64,000 bases of DNA from JAXHMB01 sp034521755 (GTDB taxonomy: Bacteria > Bacteroidota > Rhodothermia > Balneolales > Balneolaceae). Of this stretch, positions 1 to 8,962 are shown one piece after another. The DNA lies in the NCBI GenBank assembly GCA_034521755.1, contig JAXHMB010000004.1, positions 310,001 through 374,000 of the forward strand. Direction: 5' to 3'. Position numbers and translations under genes: made by a program. A model generated the notes under the pieces. The model was not told the DNA's origin. It made no database searches and saw only the letters and a program-made list of their open reading frames with translations. The number at the start of each line of letters is the position of its first letter. Within the stretch, counting starts at the first letter, position 1.

Positions 1-431
1 ATATCATTAGGATTTTTGCTGCCAATCTCGGATAAAATAGTAAAGTGCTTGCTCATCTTTTTAATGATTTCAACTTTACGTTTATCCGAAAGCCAGATGG
101 TACCGTTAGATACTTCAGCATACTCAATACCAAACCGATCTAATAACTGCATGTATCCATCCAGCTGATCTCTGAGCACATAGGCCTCGAATAGTGTACC
201 ACCAAAATAAACAGGAATATCAGCATTTGAATAAACAGCTAACTTGTCCTCCAGATTTTGTGTCACATAGCTGGTTCCCCATCCAAGTTTTACGATATCC
301 ATATAACCGGAAGCAGCCTCACAAAAATCTTCAGCCTGGCTCACACTAAGCCCCTTGTCAAGAACAAGTGTAATACCTTTATCTCGGGGTTTTTCAGTTC
401 GGTTGGGAAGATGATTCAGTTTAAACGGCAT
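1..431 (-). CDS. comA: Phosphosulfolactate synthase (ComA family), 3' end outside the window
   Basis: Reading from the ATG at 431, the first 143 residues are present and the frame is still open at base 1. The segments DKGLSVSQAEDF, VKLGWGTSY, FGGTLFEAY and EVSNGTIWL match the TIM-barrel phosphosulfolactate synthase family. That family adds sulfite to phosphoenolpyruvate to give phosphosulfolactate, a step toward coenzyme M in archaea and probably toward sulfonates in bacteria of this group. It lies 129 bp downstream of glgB on the same strand. The family call rests on recognised motifs; the physiological product here is inference. Confidence 0.8.
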   Translation of the reverse strand, partial: MPFKLNHLPNRTEKPRDKGITLVLDKGLSVSQAEDFCEAASGYMDIVKLGWGTSYVTQNLEDKLAVYSNADIPVYFGGTLFEAYVLRDQLDGYMQLLDRFGIEYAEVSNGTIWLSDKRKVEIIKKMSKHFTILSEIGSKNPND

Positions 432-560
432 AAATGAACTAATTTCACAAATTAAACGGTCAAAGATACTAAAACAAAGCTTTTAATTAAAGTTGAATGG
501 AATTTTATATTGCTTAAATGGACATATTTTTCTCTGAACACTTTAATTAATAAGGTGATA

Positions 561-2402
561 TTAATTTTCAACTGACAAAACTAAGCCAGAGAATGGGGCT
601 AAGGTGATCTGTTGGGCATTATTTATACTACTTGTATTCATTCCTCCGTAGTATTCTGAATCGCTATTTAGAATGACATCATATTTTTTATTTAACAAAA
701 ATTTTGACTGATATTGCTGAATTGGCCGATCGCTGAAATTAAGAATAAAATACAACCTATCCCTATCAGAACCTGAAGTCCTTATAAATGAAAATAACCC
801 TTCTTTTTTTGCTTTCAGATCTATCCATTCAAAATTGTTTTCTTCTTGTTCATTGGCGAATAAAGCAGGGTGTGAGCTGTAAAGCTTCAATAAGTCTTCT
901 ACCAGCCTCTTTACCCCTTTGTGATGTTCATTTTCCAGCAATTGCCAATCTAAAGACTTGTGCTCTGCCCATTCTGTAGTCTGCGCAAACTCACCACCCA
1001 TAAAAAGAAGCTTTTTACCGGGATGTCCAATCATATAGGTATAGAGTAGTCGCAAATTCGCCAGCTTTTCAGACTCTTCACCCGGAGCTTTTAATGCCAG
1101 CGGCTTTTTTAGATGAACCACTTCATCGTGCGACAATGGCAATACAAAGCGTTCATTTTTAGCATATGCTATTGGAAAGGTAATTTTTTCCGGATTTTCT
1201 TTTCTTTCTACAGCATCCATTTCCAGATAGCTGAGCGTATCATTCATCCAGCCCATGTTCCATTTGTAATCAAAGCCCAGGCCACCTTCTGAAACAGGCT
1301 TTGTAACACCCGGCCAAGCCGATGACTCTTCAGCAAAAGTGAGCACACCCGAAAACTTTTCATGAATGATTGCATTCAAATCCTTCAAAAAAGAGACTGC
1401 TTCCAGGTTCTCTTTCCCGCCGAGTTTATTGGGTTTCCATTCATCTGCTTCTTTGGAGTAATCCAAATACAGTATAGAAGCTATGGCATCCATGCGCAAT
1501 CCATCTATATGATATTTCTCCAGCCAAAAACTGGCGCTGGATATCAGAAAATTTCTCACTCCGGCCTTTTCATAATCAAAGATGCTGGTGCCCCAGTCTT
1601 TCTGTTCCCTTTTAAGCGAATCTTCATATTCATAGAGTGGCGTGCCATCAAAGAGGTGCAGGCCCTGTTCGTCTTTAGGGAAGTGCCCCGGTACCCAGTC
1701 CATAATAACACCTATTCCAGCTTTGTGGCATTCGTCAACAAAATGCATAAAGTCTTTGGGTTCCCCGTAGCGACTGGTAGGAGCAAAAAAACCGGTCACC
1801 TGATATCCCCAGGAAGGATCATAGGGATGCTCACAGATCGGCATAAGTTCGATATGGGTGAACCCCATTTTTACTACATAGGGAATCAGCTGATCAGCCA
1901 GCTCGTGATAGCTTAAAAAGTCACCCTCATTTTTTTTCCATGAGCCTAAATGCACTTCATAAATAGAAATCGGTTGGTCATAGGCCTGCTTTTGCGGTCG
2001 ATGAGCCATCCAGCTGTCATCCTGCCAGTCAAACCCACTTAAGTCATAAATTACGGAAGCATCTCTCGGGCGCTTTTCAAAATAAAAGCCCATGGGATCG
2101 ATCTTTAGAAAGTCGTTCCCATCTTTAGAAGTAATGGCAAACTTATAAAAATCGCCTTCTGCAGCTTCTGGAATTGCTCCCGTCCAAATGCCGGTCGCCT
2201 CATCCTTCTTCATTGGATTTGCTGAAGCATTCCATTTATTAAAATCACCCACAACGCTGACCTTTACTGCATTAGGCGCCCAAACCGAAAATGCTGTTGA
2301 TGCTTCTTTGAGATGTGCTCCCAGCTTATGATAGGCTTTATGATACGTGCCTTTTTGCCATGCTTTCTGCTCACCCTGGGTAAGATTCATAGCCATATTC
2401 AC
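561..2402 (-). CDS. glgB: 1,4-alpha-glucan branching enzyme (GH13)
   Basis: A 613-residue protein that forms alpha-1,6 branches in glycogen. An N-terminal CBM48-type domain (about residues 30-120, VSVVGDFNKWN) precedes a GH13 barrel. The barrel shows the family signatures ELMPICEHPYDPSWGYQ, DWVPGHFPKDE, GLRMDAIASILYLDY (nucleophile Asp), LTFAEESSAWPG (acid Glu) and LPLSHDEVVH. The frame opens with GTG at 2400-2402, overlapping the stop of the upstream symporter gene as GTGA, which suggests translational coupling. ATG codons two and four codons further in are alternatives. Length fits short bacterial branching enzymes. No other glycogen gene is nearby. Confidence 0.92.
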   Translation of the reverse strand: MNMAMNLTQGEQKAWQKGTYHKAYHKLGAHLKEASTAFSVWAPNAVKVSVVGDFNKWNASANPMKKDEATGIWTGAIPEAAEGDFYKFAITSKDGNDFLKIDPMGFYFEKRPRDASVIYDLSGFDWQDDSWMAHRPQKQAYDQPISIYEVHLGSWKKNEGDFLSYHELADQLIPYVVKMGFTHIELMPICEHPYDPSWGYQVTGFFAPTSRYGEPKDFMHFVDECHKAGIGVIMDWVPGHFPKDEQGLHLFDGTPLYEYEDSLKREQKDWGTSIFDYEKAGVRNFLISSASFWLEKYHIDGLRMDAIASILYLDYSKEADEWKPNKLGGKENLEAVSFLKDLNAIIHEKFSGVLTFAEESSAWPGVTKPVSEGGLGFDYKWNMGWMNDTLSYLEMDAVERKENPEKITFPIAYAKNERFVLPLSHDEVVHLKKPLALKAPGEESEKLANLRLLYTYMIGHPGKKLLFMGGEFAQTTEWAEHKSLDWQLLENEHHKGVKRLVEDLLKLYSSHPALFANEQEENNFEWIDLKAKKEGLFSFIRTSGSDRDRLYFILNFSDRPIQQYQSKFLLNKKYDVILNSDSEYYGGMNTSSINNAQQITLAPFSGLVLSVEN

Positions 2403-3889
2403 TTCTCCATTTCTATAAAAGCTTCATCTATGTTTTCAGGCTTCTTCGTATAAAGACTTACCAGCCACGTCACCAGCAGCGCCATGAAAAATGCAGGAAT
2501 TAGTTCATACAGATTGTTTTTTAGTATTGGAATATAATACCAAATAATTGTTACAGCCGTCCCCGTTAGCAAGCCGGCAATGACTCCGGCTTTGGTCGTG
2601 CCCTTCCAGTAAAGAGCCAGAATCGAAGTCGGCCCGATGGCCGCGCCCAGTCCCGCCCAGGCAAAAAGCACCAGCCAAAACACATATTGCTTAGCTACCA
2701 GTGCAAAGCCCAGCGATGCTAAAACCAATAATAAAACAGCGATACGACTATACAGTACCAGTTTCTTTTGCGGAATTTCCTGGCCTTTATTTATGATACG
2801 GTCATACACATCACGAACGACAGATGAAGCTGCAACCAGCAGCTGAGAGTCGGCCGTTGACATGATGGCTGCAAAAATAGAAGCTACCACCACTCCAAAG
2901 ATAATAGGATGTAAATGCTGTTGAGCTAAAACCGGATATAAATTTTCGGCATCAGCAGCGGGCAACATCTCTACTTCAGGGAAATATACACGTCCGGCCA
3001 AGCCAATGAACAAGGCACCCCAGCCCATAATCACATTCCAGGTTGTGCCCACAACAGCAGTCCATCGCAATTGTTTGGCATCGTCAATAGCCATATAGCG
3101 GGTTAGAATATGCGGACTTCCCGGTGAGCCGAGGCCTATCCCTAAAAAGCCAATCAGCCCGCCCACAGAAATAGCAAAGGGATCAATCATACCTGTTTCT
3201 AATTCAGAAAGTTGAGACAGGACAACAGAAAGTCCGCCCGCATTTGCAATGGCAATAAAGGGCAGAACCACCAGTGCAAAAATCATAAAAATAGCCTGAA
3301 ACATATCGGTAAGGCTCACCGCCAAAAATCCTCCCAGAACTGTATAAGCAAATATTATGACGGCCGATAGAATAATCCCCGTCGTCTGGTCAATATGAAA
3401 GCTGGAAGAAAAAGCCTTACCACCTGCTACAAACTGTGATGACACATAGCTGACCATAAAAATTAAGAAGACAACAACCAGCAGCATTCTAAGTGTGCCA
3501 TTTTTATCATTAAATCGCTCGGCAAAAAAGTCGGGAAGGGTAATACAATCATATCTTTCAGAAAAGTTTCTGAGCCTTCGGGCATAGTACAAAAACAGGA
3601 AAAGTTCTACGGTAATATATCCCGCTACCGCCCAAACAGCTGAAGCACCCTGCGTATAGGCCATACCTGTTACTCCAAGCAGCAACCAGGCGCTTCGCCC
3701 TGAGACCACAGCAGAAAGTGCAATTACAAAGCGGTTCATCTTTCGGCCACCCACAAAAAACTCACTGATTCCTTCAGAAGAAAAGCGCGAAGAATAAATG
3801 CCAATGCCAATCAGAAGCATCAGGTAACCGATGAAAGCCCCGATGGCATATTCATCAACGGCCAGTGATATAACCTGTGTCTCATCCAC
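2399..3889 (-). CDS. putP: Sodium:solute symporter, PutP-like (SLC5/SSS family)
   Basis: A 496-residue integral membrane protein with about 13 hydrophobic segments. The N-terminal stretch FFVGGRKMNRFVIALSAVVSGRSAWLLLG has the arrangement of the Na+/proline symporter PutP, including the GGR and the Ser/Gly-rich helix that lines the sodium site. MSTADSQLLVAASSVVRD is the conserved later helix. It should import proline or a related solute with Na+; the exact substrate is inferred. Translation starts at GTG (3887-3889), overlapping the stop of a 32-residue upstream gene, and its own stop overlaps glgB. Confidence 0.85.
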   Translation of the reverse strand: MDETQVISLAVDEYAIGAFIGYLMLLIGIGIYSSRFSSEGISEFFVGGRKMNRFVIALSAVVSGRSAWLLLGVTGMAYTQGASAVWAVAGYITVELFLFLYYARRLRNFSERYDCITLPDFFAERFNDKNGTLRMLLVVVFLIFMVSYVSSQFVAGGKAFSSSFHIDQTTGIILSAVIIFAYTVLGGFLAVSLTDMFQAIFMIFALVVLPFIAIANAGGLSVVLSQLSELETGMIDPFAISVGGLIGFLGIGLGSPGSPHILTRYMAIDDAKQLRWTAVVGTTWNVIMGWGALFIGLAGRVYFPEVEMLPAADAENLYPVLAQQHLHPIIFGVVVASIFAAIMSTADSQLLVAASSVVRDVYDRIINKGQEIPQKKLVLYSRIAVLLLVLASLGFALVAKQYVFWLVLFAWAGLGAAIGPTSILALYWKGTTKAGVIAGLLTGTAVTIIWYYIPILKNNLYELIPAFFMALLVTWLVSLYTKKPENIDEAFIEMEK

Positions 3890-3980
3890 CTTGGCGTCCC
3901 TTTTCTTTATGGGCCAGGAAGGCTGCCAAACCGATAATCAGGAAGGGAACCAGAAACATCATTAAATAGAATGAAATCAT
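3882..3980 (-). CDS. 32-residue single-span membrane protein, probable symporter small accessory protein
   Basis: Reading from the ATG at 3980 gives 32 residues: one hydrophobic helix (MISFYLMMFLVPFLIIGLAA) followed by a short basic tail ending KEKGRQGG. The stop TGA (3882-3884) overlaps the GTG start of the PutP-like gene, so the two must be translated from one message. Tiny one-helix proteins directly before SSS-type transporters are known from other bacteria, where they are regarded as accessory subunits. That role is assigned here from position and topology only. Confidence 0.6.
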   Translation of the reverse strand: MISFYLMMFLVPFLIIGLAAFLAHKEKGRQGG

Positions 3981-4105
3981 GAAACTAGTTTCTCAAAGTT
4001 TCGTAAAGCTTTTTGTATGCGGTCAACAACTTAAGGGCTTACAAAGATAATTACTCCCTTTAACATATTTGACAGCATTGCATTCTAAGCATAAATAACC
4101 CATTA

Positions 4106-4134
4106 AGCCCCGACCTGAACATCGGGGCTTTTTT
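4106..4134. terminator. Rho-independent terminator hairpin between gdh and the symporter operon
   Basis: A perfect 8-bp stem AGCCCCGA/TCGGGGCT (4106-4113 with 4122-4129) encloses an 8-base loop, followed on the plus strand by a T run. On the minus strand it lies 3' of the glutamate dehydrogenase stop, with a weaker TTAATGGG tail. It probably ends gdh transcription and may act in both directions. Confidence 0.65.
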
Positions 4135-4137
4135 ATA

Positions 4138-5541
4138 TCATGGGAAAATGCCCATTTGTTCGTAAATAACTGCCACCTTATCAATGGCACTTAAGAAAGC
4201 GGCAGTTCTTAAATCAATATCGTGTTTCTTACGCAACTCATTAATCTCTTGGTATGCTACAACCATGGTTTCTTCAAGTCCCGAGTCCACAAGATCGTAT
4301 TCACCAGCTCCGCTGGCCAGATTTTTCATTTCCTCTTCGGTAAATGTCCGGTCAGAAATGCCCTCAATAGTATTTAATATTTTACGATAACTGGTTTCTT
4401 CAGCCCTTTTCTCCATACGGCCGAATCGAACATGCGAAAGGTTCTTAAGCCATTCAAAATAAGATACTGTAACCCCACCCGCATTGAGATAAGTATCAGG
4501 TATGATAAGCGCTCCCTTATCTTTCAGTGTTTTATGTGCTCCGGTAGTTGTTGGGCCGTTGGCAGCTTCTGCAATAATCTTAGCTTTGATATTGGAAGCA
4601 TTACTATCATTGATTTGATTCTCAAGAGCAGCCGGTACTAAAATATCACATTCTTCTTCGAGTACGGCAGCGTTATCAGCAAGCTCTTTGGAGTTACCAA
4701 AACCAACAACGGAACCGGTGTCCTTTCGATATTCAACCAAAGCTTCAAGATCCATTCCTTCAGAATCATAGATAGACCCTTCATACTCGGCGACACCAAC
4801 CATCTTAGCGCCTCCTTCTATCAAGTACTTAGCTGCATGGTATCCTACATTTCCAAGGCCTTGAATGATAAATGTTTTGCCTTCTAACCCTTGGCTAAGC
4901 CCCAGATCATCCATGTCTTCTTTACTTTTACAAGCTTCCCGGATTCCAAAAAATACCCCCCTTCCGGTAGCTTCGGTTCGTCCCCTGATGCCACCCATGG
5001 GAATAGGCTTACCCGTTACACAGCCTTCGCTGTTAAGGTCTGAGTGAAGCTGGCGGTACGTATCCAAAATCCAGCCCATCTCCTGGGCACCCGTACCATA
5101 ATCGGGCGCAGGTACATCACTTCCGGGACCGATAAAATCTTTCTTTATGAGCTCGTACGTATAGCGCCGGGTAACTCGCTCAAGTTCTCCTTTAGAATAT
5201 TTTTGCTTATCGATGCATATACCACCCTTTGCACCTCCAAACGGCACATCAACCACAGCACACTTGTAGGTCATCAGGGCAGCTAAAGCCATCGTTTCAT
5301 CTTCATTAACAGTCGTGCTATAACGAATCCCGCCTTTTGTAGGCAATTTATGATGACTATGCTCAACCCTCCATCCATCCAGAACCTCAATGGTCCCATC
5401 ATCCCTCTTTAATGGAAAGGTGAAATGGTATACGCTATTGCAAATTTTTATTTGGCTTAGAATGCCTTTGTCAAAGGTTGAAAACTGAGCGGCTTTATCA
5501 AAGGCTTTATTAACTTGAGCAAAAAACTTGTAATCAGACAT
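4138..5541 (-). CDS. gdhA: Glutamate dehydrogenase (Glu/Leu/Phe/Val dehydrogenase family)
   Basis: A 467-residue protein that interconverts glutamate and 2-oxoglutarate plus ammonium using NAD(P). The substrate-side domain shows GGIRYSTTVNEDETMALA, TYKCAVVDVPFGGAKGG (catalytic Lys region) and PAPDYGTGAQEMGW (catalytic Asp). The Rossmann domain shows GRTEATGRGVFFGIRE and IIQGLGNVGYHAAKYL. C-terminal VPAALENQIN and IIAEAANGPTT are typical of the family. It has its own promoter region and a terminator downstream. The proline-type symporter next door would fit a joint role in proline/glutamate use, but that is inference. Coenzyme preference cannot be read with certainty. Confidence 0.93.
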   Translation of the reverse strand: MSDYKFFAQVNKAFDKAAQFSTFDKGILSQIKICNSVYHFTFPLKRDDGTIEVLDGWRVEHSHHKLPTKGGIRYSTTVNEDETMALAALMTYKCAVVDVPFGGAKGGICIDKQKYSKGELERVTRRYTYELIKKDFIGPGSDVPAPDYGTGAQEMGWILDTYRQLHSDLNSEGCVTGKPIPMGGIRGRTEATGRGVFFGIREACKSKEDMDDLGLSQGLEGKTFIIQGLGNVGYHAAKYLIEGGAKMVGVAEYEGSIYDSEGMDLEALVEYRKDTGSVVGFGNSKELADNAAVLEEECDILVPAALENQINDSNASNIKAKIIAEAANGPTTTGAHKTLKDKGALIIPDTYLNAGGVTVSYFEWLKNLSHVRFGRMEKRAEETSYRKILNTIEGISDRTFTEEEMKNLASGAGEYDLVDSGLEETMVVAYQEINELRKKHDIDLRTAAFLSAIDKVAVIYEQMGIFP

Positions 5542-5655
5542 GGGAAGTTATGATAATTAGGGTGGGTATTTTACTTGCTTTAATTTAAAATTATATGCAG
5601 GACAATCGCAATATTATTGCAGAGTGTCAACTCCTGCTACAATTTTTACCAAGTC

Positions 5656-6186
5656 CTAATTTCCTTTGGCAAATTCAGCAGAATGAATCTTTTTCCATTC
5701 TTTAGGAGATCCGCTGGTATCTACTAAAAGAAGGCTGCTTACCGTAAACCTAATATGGAACTCTCTACCCATGGCGTTCAGCACGCGCTCCTTTTGTTCT
5801 CTTGTGAAATCGCCATACATAAGGCTGAGATGGGGAAACTGATCTTTCTTATCATCAGCCTCTACGGAGAATAATTTTTGGGCGGTTTCTCGAGCTTTTA
5901 AAATTTCCTCTGTTTTTTTTATGCGTGCAAAAACAGATTGATAGAAAGTATTCCCAATATCTGCCTGTGTCAAGATAAGATCAAAAGGTTGTAGAGCACC
6001 TGCAAGCGTATCGGTGAGCTGAGACAAGGCTGTTTCTCCGGATTCCAGTCCGCCCAGAAGTGTCACGTGCGGTTCAAATGTAGGACTTTTATATTTTTCG
6101 CTGAGCTTTTCAATCCGTTGCTTCAGACTAAATGCTATATCACCCTGTGGACGAAGCCATAACGAATATTTTTTGTCCATTCCCAT
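5656..6186 (-). CDS. 2H phosphoesterase (cyclic phosphodiesterase / 2'-5' RNA ligase-like)
   Basis: A 176-residue protein with the two His-x-Thr/Ser motifs that define the 2H superfamily: PHVTLLGG near residue 40 and PHLSLMYGD near residue 128. The start MDKKYSLWLRP resembles plant and bacterial cyclic phosphodiesterases that open 2',3'- or 1'',2''-cyclic phosphates. The natural substrate cannot be told from sequence; RNA ends or ADP-ribose cyclic phosphate are possible. It stands alone, 50 bp from the downstream membrane-protein gene on the same strand. Confidence 0.72.
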   Translation of the reverse strand: MGMDKKYSLWLRPQGDIAFSLKQRIEKLSEKYKSPTFEPHVTLLGGLESGETALSQLTDTLAGALQPFDLILTQADIGNTFYQSVFARIKKTEEILKARETAQKLFSVEADDKKDQFPHLSLMYGDFTREQKERVLNAMGREFHIRFTVSSLLLVDTSGSPKEWKKIHSAEFAKGN

Positions 6187-6236
6187 ATTTTATTCTCCCT
6201 TTAATCGTTTTCCTTTCGTGTATATTATTAATTTTT

Positions 6237-7025
6237 TTATGGTAAAGAAATATGAAGGTGGTCGGCAGTGCCCACATGCCGTACTGTTTTAAAGCCTAAA
6301 AGCTGAAAGCTTTTTTCTGTAAGCCAGTTCTTCCATTCAGCCCGCCCTATTGTTCTGATGTCTGCCGCATGCACATACCCTTCCTCCTGTGGAAAATGTT
6401 TTGAATTATTATTTACCGTCAATCCCATTGCTTCATACGCTTCCGGGCTGCGTTGTAAATCAGTAATAACCAGATCTCCATCAGCCAGAATGACTGTAGA
6501 TAAAGATACTCTTAAAATGGGGTGTAAAGAGCTATAGTAAGATTGGACTTCGGCGTTTTTAGCATTCATACTTGAAAGATAGAGCAGGCCATAACCACAA
6601 TAGGCTACAACTAATGCGATAATGCCCCTTCGAATGTATTTATGAACTCGGTATGATTTAGTGACAGCATAGTTCACGACAAGAGCATAACCCATCAACA
6701 GCAAACTGGTTGCCACAACCCCTGCAAGTAGTGCAATCCAACCACTTAATCCATAGCTCATGTAGGCATAAAGAGAGCCTCTGATCAAGACAATAAAAGG
6801 AAGCAGTATAGAAGCCAAGATCCCTGTTACCCACAGAAGAAGCCTTTTGAAGGAAAATGATTTCCCTCTTTCCGGTTCTGTTGATGAGGCATTCAGTTGT
6901 TTATCAAAGTAAGCGTCAAGCTCCTTAAGTTCGTTGAATGATAACTTTTCAGTTGGGCTATATTGTTCAGAAGACATCTTTATCATCAGCATTTTTTTCG
7001 TCTGTTTCTTTTCACGTGCTGACAA
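6237..7025 (-). CDS. Membrane protein with possible C-terminal M15-like peptidase domain
   Basis: A 262-residue protein with a charged cytoplasmic N-terminus (about 70 residues), three hydrophobic segments (about residues 68-90, 95-118 and 132-152) and a soluble C-terminal domain of about 110 residues. That domain contains SKH, then HAADIRT, then DHLHISLP at the extreme C-terminus. The order S-x-H ... A-D-I-R ... H-x-H recalls the zinc ligands of peptidase M15 (D-Ala-D-Ala peptidases, endolysins). An insertion separates the first His from the Asp. I cannot name the protein with certainty; a membrane-tethered cell-wall peptidase is the best reading. MKK- and MLM-type alternative starts exist near the N-terminus. 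Confidence 0.5.
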   Translation of the reverse strand: MSAREKKQTKKMLMIKMSSEQYSPTEKLSFNELKELDAYFDKQLNASSTEPERGKSFSFKRLLLWVTGILASILLPFIVLIRGSLYAYMSYGLSGWIALLAGVVATSLLLMGYALVVNYAVTKSYRVHKYIRRGIIALVVAYCGYGLLYLSSMNAKNAEVQSYYSSLHPILRVSLSTVILADGDLVITDLQRSPEAYEAMGLTVNNNSKHFPQEEGYVHAADIRTIGRAEWKNWLTEKSFQLLGFKTVRHVGTADHLHISLP

Positions 7026-7043
7026 CGCTGATGTTTCACTAGT

Positions 7044-7391
7044 TCATGGATAGCGCTGAATATCTTTTATCATAAATGGAAAGCTTTGCATCACTACCAG
7101 CACAATAATAACCATTGGTATAGCGCGGGCCGGGTTATCAAAAATAGCCTCTCCCATCGAACTTAGATTCCCATAAAGAATTAGGCCCATCGTAAACATG
7201 CCCCAGCCTGCCGACCATGGAACGCGTGCCCATAAAGCCCATGATGCTATAATACAGGGAAGCCCTGCAAAAAGATGAGCAACTAAACCAAAAACAGGAA
7301 TTGATCCCTCAGAAAACAAAGATTTGATCCGATTTTTTTTAGAAAATAAAAAAAGCCCCCCAACCGGAGGGCTTCCATTGCATCCTATCAC
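7044..7391 (-). CDS. Small integral membrane protein of unknown function
   Basis: The frame gives 115 residues with about three hydrophobic segments (VFGLVAHLFAGLPCIIASWALW, AGWGMFTMGLILYG, AIPMVIIVLVVMQSFPF). The first 20 codons run through the terminator hairpin of the upstream gene, so the true start is probably later. A TTG near 7317, just before FSEGSIPVFG, would give about 92 residues. It ends 18 bp before the next gene on the same strand, so the two may be cotranscribed. I do not recognise a family. Confidence 0.5.
   Translation of the reverse strand: MIGCNGSPPVGGLFLFSKKNRIKSLFSEGSIPVFGLVAHLFAGLPCIIASWALWARVPWSAGWGMFTMGLILYGNLSSMGEAIFDNPARAIPMVIIVLVVMQSFPFMIKDIQRYP
7344..7374 (-). terminator. 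Rho-independent terminator of the GlsB-like gene
   Basis: On the minus strand an imperfect 9-bp GC-rich stem (AAGCCCTCC with GGGGGGCTT, positions 7353-7374) is followed by a seven-T run. It lies about 100 bp after the stop of the 87-residue membrane protein gene. Confidence 0.75.
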
Positions 7392-7472
7392 TATCCCTGA
7401 CCTAATTTAAAAAAATTAACGAAAGATGCCAGAGCTTTAAATTATTAGCCGATAACTACTTATATACAAGCG

Positions 7473-7736
7473 TTAATGTTCTTCCATTTCTGAGGTAACA
7501 AAAAATACATTCCCCAAAAAAAGGATGGACAAGCTTCCCAAAATTCCGAAGAGCAGGGCACCGGGCATTTGCAGCTCAACGGCAATACCTCCTACAATTA
7601 AAGTCCCGGCAATTCCACCAGCCAGATTTGAAATCATTGTTAATCCCTTATTCCCCATTACCACCTTAGCAGAAGCACCAATAAGCATCCCCAAAGTAAT
7701 TAACCAAAAAATTGTTGCTCCGTTTAACTCTTCCAT
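7473..7736 (-). CDS. GlsB/YeaQ/YmgE-like small membrane protein
   Basis: An 87-residue protein with three hydrophobic helices and a glycine pattern (TLGMLIGASAKVVMG, SNLAGGIAGTLIVGG, LFGILGSLSILFLGNVFF) like the transglycosylase-associated or stress-response GlsB/YeaQ family. Members are inner-membrane proteins of uncertain biochemical role, often stress induced. It stands divergent from dinB, with about 130 bp between the two starts, and has its own terminator. The family call rests on topology and Gly spacing. Confidence 0.55.
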   Translation of the reverse strand: MEELNGATIFWLITLGMLIGASAKVVMGNKGLTMISNLAGGIAGTLIVGGIAVELQMPGALLFGILGSLSILFLGNVFFVTSEMEEH

Positions 7737-7865
7737 CGTTATAAAAAATTAGTTTCCAGTTTCTTTTGTTCTAAAATAGACAGAAAAATACAAATTTTAG
7801 AATTGCTTTCTTTACTGATTTCTATCCCTTCAGCAATTATATTAATGGGTACTCTATACAGGCCT

Positions 7866-8948
7866 ATGGAAATTCCTATTCGCAAAATTATTCATATCGA
7901 TATGGATGCTTTTTATGCATCTGTAGAACAGCGTGATTTCCCCGAATATCGTGGGAAACCCGTGATTGTAGGCGGTTCGCCGGAAGGTCGCGGTGTAGTA
8001 GCGGCAGCCAGCTATGAAGTACGCAAGTTTGGGGTTCATTCAGCTATGCCGGCAGCAAAAGCAGTGCGGCTTTGTCCACAAGCAATTTTTGTGAAACCTC
8101 GCTTTGAAGTATATAGAGAAGTTTCCCGGCAAATACGCGAAATTTTCTACCAATACACCGACCTGGTTGAACCCCTCTCGCTGGATGAGGCCTATCTTGA
8201 TGTTACTGAAAACCATATTAACCTCCCTTCGGCCACATTAATTGCCAAAAAAATTCGCAGGAAGATCAAAGAAAAAACACGACTTAATGCCTCTGCCGGT
8301 GTGGCATTTAACAAATTTTTGGCCAAAGTAGCATCCGATATCAACAAGCCCAACGGCATGGCGGTAATTACACCTGATAAAGCTGACACTTTTTTAGAAG
8401 AACTGGAAATTGGTGAGTTTTATGGCATTGGATCTGCTACAGAAGAAAAGATGAAGTCTCTGGGTATTCACACCGGAAAAGACCTAAAAGAATGGAGCGA
8501 AATTGACCTGTTCGAAAAATTCGGTAAAACGGGCCGCTATTATTACCGGATTGTGCGTGGCATTGACAACAGAGAGGTTAAAGCGCACCGCATACGAAAA
8601 TCTATTGGAAAAGAGCGTACATTTTCTGAAGACAAAGATGATCTCAAGTGGATCAATAATTTTCTGGAAGAACTGGCCGAAAAAGTATCTTCCAGTATGA
8701 AAAAAAAGCAAGCCGCCGGTAAAACAGTGACACTCAAGGTCCGCTATGATGATTTTGAAACCCTGACCCGAAGTACTTCATTTAATCATTATATTAATGA
8801 TGCTGATGACATTGCCGAAACAGCCAAGTCTCTTCTGGAATATACAGAAGTAGGAGAGCGAAAAGTCAGGCTGCTGGGCATCACACTTTCAAATCTAAAC
8901 CTGAATGAAGAAGGCATCTTTGAACAATTGAATATTCCCTTTGAATAA
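7866..8948 (+). CDS. dinB: DNA polymerase IV (Y-family)
   Basis: A translesion polymerase of 360 residues from the ATG at 7866. The start is chosen because MEIPIRKIIHIDMDAFYASVEQRD begins exactly where family members do; the frame is open upstream to a TTG at 7803. Catalytic palm motifs are HIDMDAFYASVE and EPLSLDEAYLDVT (metal-binding Asp and Asp-Glu). ASAGVAFNKFLAKVASDINKPNG is the family signature, FYGIGSATEEKMKSLGI the thumb HhH, and SIGKERTFSEDK opens the little finger. It ends 14 bp before the ATG of queA. Low-fidelity synthesis past damaged bases is expected. Confidence 0.95.
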   Translation: MEIPIRKIIHIDMDAFYASVEQRDFPEYRGKPVIVGGSPEGRGVVAAASYEVRKFGVHSAMPAAKAVRLCPQAIFVKPRFEVYREVSRQIREIFYQYTDLVEPLSLDEAYLDVTENHINLPSATLIAKKIRRKIKEKTRLNASAGVAFNKFLAKVASDINKPNGMAVITPDKADTFLEELEIGEFYGIGSATEEKMKSLGIHTGKDLKEWSEIDLFEKFGKTGRYYYRIVRGIDNREVKAHRIRKSIGKERTFSEDKDDLKWINNFLEELAEKVSSSMKKKQAAGKTVTLKVRYDDFETLTRSTSFNHYINDADDIAETAKSLLEYTEVGERKVRLLGITLSNLNLNEEGIFEQLNIPFE

Positions 8949-8962
8949 GTTTGCCCCGATTT

